Shown here: positions 26,927 through 27,737 of the stretch, piece by piece
Layout: each line of letters opens with the position of its first letter
How positions within the stretch are numbered: position 1 is the stretch's first letter
Source of the DNA: a virus
Reading direction: 5' to 3' (one strand)
IMG/VR virus record: IMGVR_UViG_3300028844_005331
Span: 1 to 27,737 of that record
Length of the DNA: 27,737 nucleotides
Program-made: the position numbers and the translations under genes
Notes under the pieces: model-generated
The model's input: only the letters and a program-made list of their open reading frames with translations
Databases searched by the model: none
What the model was told of the DNA's origin: nothing

Positions 26927-27737
26927 TATTGAAAAAATTGTAATAACTGCTATCAATTTAGCAAAAAAATTAAAACACGAATATGTAACAATAGAACATA
27001 TAGCCGCAGTTATATTAGATGATCCACAAGTGCAAGCAATGTGTTTTGAAGTAAATGCAGATTTTGAAAGTTTGCAAATTGCATTAGTAGAATATTTAGA
27101 AAAAGAATGTGTTGAATTAGTTAAGAATGATGCTCAAGAACCAAACCCTTTTAAAACACAAATGCTTGAACGAGTATTTAATAGAGCATTAACACAAGCA
27201 TTATTTCAAGGTAAGAAACATCTTAACCAACTAGATTTAGTATTAAGTATACTAGGTGAAGAAAATAGTATAGCGGCACAGTACGCAGAACAGTTAGGTC
27301 TTAGTAAAAATAAAGTTATAAAATGGATGCAAGAAACACAAGCACAAGAAAATGAGCAAATATTTGGCCCAGTTGATGGATTAGGTGATCCTCGTAGACC
27401 TCAAGGTGCAATGACACCTAGAGATGTATTAGCACAGTTTTGTACTAACATGAATGAAGCATATGATGAATATGATGATTTAATTGGTCGCAGACATGAA
27501 TTAAAAGAATTAGTACAAACAGTTGCACGTAAGAAAAAATCTAATGCTATTCTAACTGGTGGTAGTGGTGTTGGTAAAACAGCAGTCGTACAAGGACTAG
27601 CAAAACTTATAGTTGAAGGAAATGTTCCTGATATTATTAAAGATAAAGTTGTATGGGAATTAGATATGACTAAGTTAGTTGCTGGTACAAAATACAGAGG
27701 CGACTTTGAAGAACGTATGAAACAATTAGGCGAAGCA
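26919..27737 (+). CDS. clpA: ATP-dependent Clp unfoldase ClpA (partial, 3' end outside)
   Basis: The window holds the first 273 residues. An N-domain (1-140: AINLAKKLKHEYVTIEHIAAVILDD, with a second repeat around 78-115) precedes the first AAA+ module. That module has LIGRRHELKELVQTVARKKK, Walker A GGSGVGKT (214-221) and LVAGTKYRGDFEERM. The N-domain is the ClpS docking site, and clpS is at 8474. ClpA was preferred over ClpB because of the clpS partner and N-domain type. Whether the D2 module and ClpP-binding loop are present cannot be seen. The start overlaps the J-domain gene. Confidence 0.93.
   Translation, partial: MTDIEKIVITAINLAKKLKHEYVTIEHIAAVILDDPQVQAMCFEVNADFESLQIALVEYLEKECVELVKNDAQEPNPFKTQMLERVFNRALTQALFQGKKHLNQLDLVLSILGEENSIAAQYAEQLGLSKNKVIKWMQETQAQENEQIFGPVDGLGDPRRPQGAMTPRDVLAQFCTNMNEAYDEYDDLIGRRHELKELVQTVARKKKSNAILTGGSGVGKTAVVQGLAKLIVEGNVPDIIKDKVVWELDMTKLVAGTKYRGDFEERMKQLGEA

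Noticed and set aside
1-27737. CRISPR array, insertion sequence, integrase or attachment site
   Set aside because: No regularly spaced repeats, transposase motifs, terminal inverted repeats or integrase domains were seen in any frame. The tRNAs and tmRNA are intact and show no duplicated ends.

Overview
This window looks like part of a large, strictly lytic, T4-like tailed phage genome. It is visibly AT-rich and densely packed, with most neighbouring genes abutting or overlapping by a few bases. The phage reading rests on several features: an endolysin, an overlapping i-spanin/o-spanin pair, PhoH, a twitch-type radical SAM protein, Hsp20, a tRNA cluster, T4-type DNA ligase relatives, and repeated copies of the T4 late-promoter octamer (N)ATAAATA at gene starts. 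A marine alphaproteobacterial host, perhaps SAR11-like, is an inference. It rests on AT-richness, a circularly permuted (two-piece) tmRNA of the alphaproteobacterial type, and a DUF1127 protein.

Layout. 1-230: end of an ATP-dependent DNA ligase and a terminator. 241-5904: a sigma70-type promoter, then a hypothetical protein, an HD-domain alarmone hydrolase, a candidate 2OG-Fe(II) oxygenase, ClpP, a zeta-toxin-like P-loop kinase, a staphylococcal-type nuclease and a large membrane/coiled-coil protein. 5894-8776: ClpX, translation initiation factor IF-3 and ribosomal protein S21 overlap head to tail, followed by a structured leader, Hsp20 and ClpS. 8785-11862: a class I glutamine amidotransferase, a membrane protein, SufE, a cytidylyltransferase, a small CTG-start ORF and GMP reductase. 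11863-12157: a strongly structured non-coding leader of unknown class, then three very small proteins including DUF1127. 12797-13774: a T4-ligase-like protein that has lost its catalytic residues. 13758-14820 (minus strand): an MscS-like mini membrane protein and a class 3 lipase. 14910-16379: peroxiredoxin, GNAT-like protein, IscU. 16366-16702: permuted tmRNA. 16753-17337: a secreted outer-membrane-barrel-like protein. 17425-18761: five tRNAs (Arg-GCG, Arg-UCU, Leu-UAA, Trp-CCA and an odd Ile-UAU-like tRNA) with small ORFs between. 18788-20796: small membrane and basic proteins, a holin candidate and a GH19 endolysin. 20799-23474: radical SAM, hypotheticals, a HAD phosphatase. 23476-24210 (minus): PhoH. 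24361-27737: two hypotheticals, spanins, a DnaJ-domain protein and the start of ClpA.

How it works together (inference). The phage carries most of a bacterial protein quality-control line. Its tmRNA would rescue stalled ribosomes and add a tag ending in ALAA. Its ClpX keeps the GYxG pore motif and the IGF ClpP-docking loop, and its ClpP keeps the catalytic triad. ClpS and ClpA would supply the N-degron branch, and Hsp20 and a J-domain protein the chaperone arm. IF-3, S21, tRNAs and an alarmone hydrolase would favour translation on phage terms. SufE and IscU point to iron-sulfur supply, perhaps for the radical SAM protein.

Two promoter classes are readable: sigma70-like (TTGACA, mostly 17 bases, TATAAT-like) and T4-late-like (NATAAATA). 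In three genes the late octamer lies exactly five bases before the ATG, which predicts leaderless late mRNAs.
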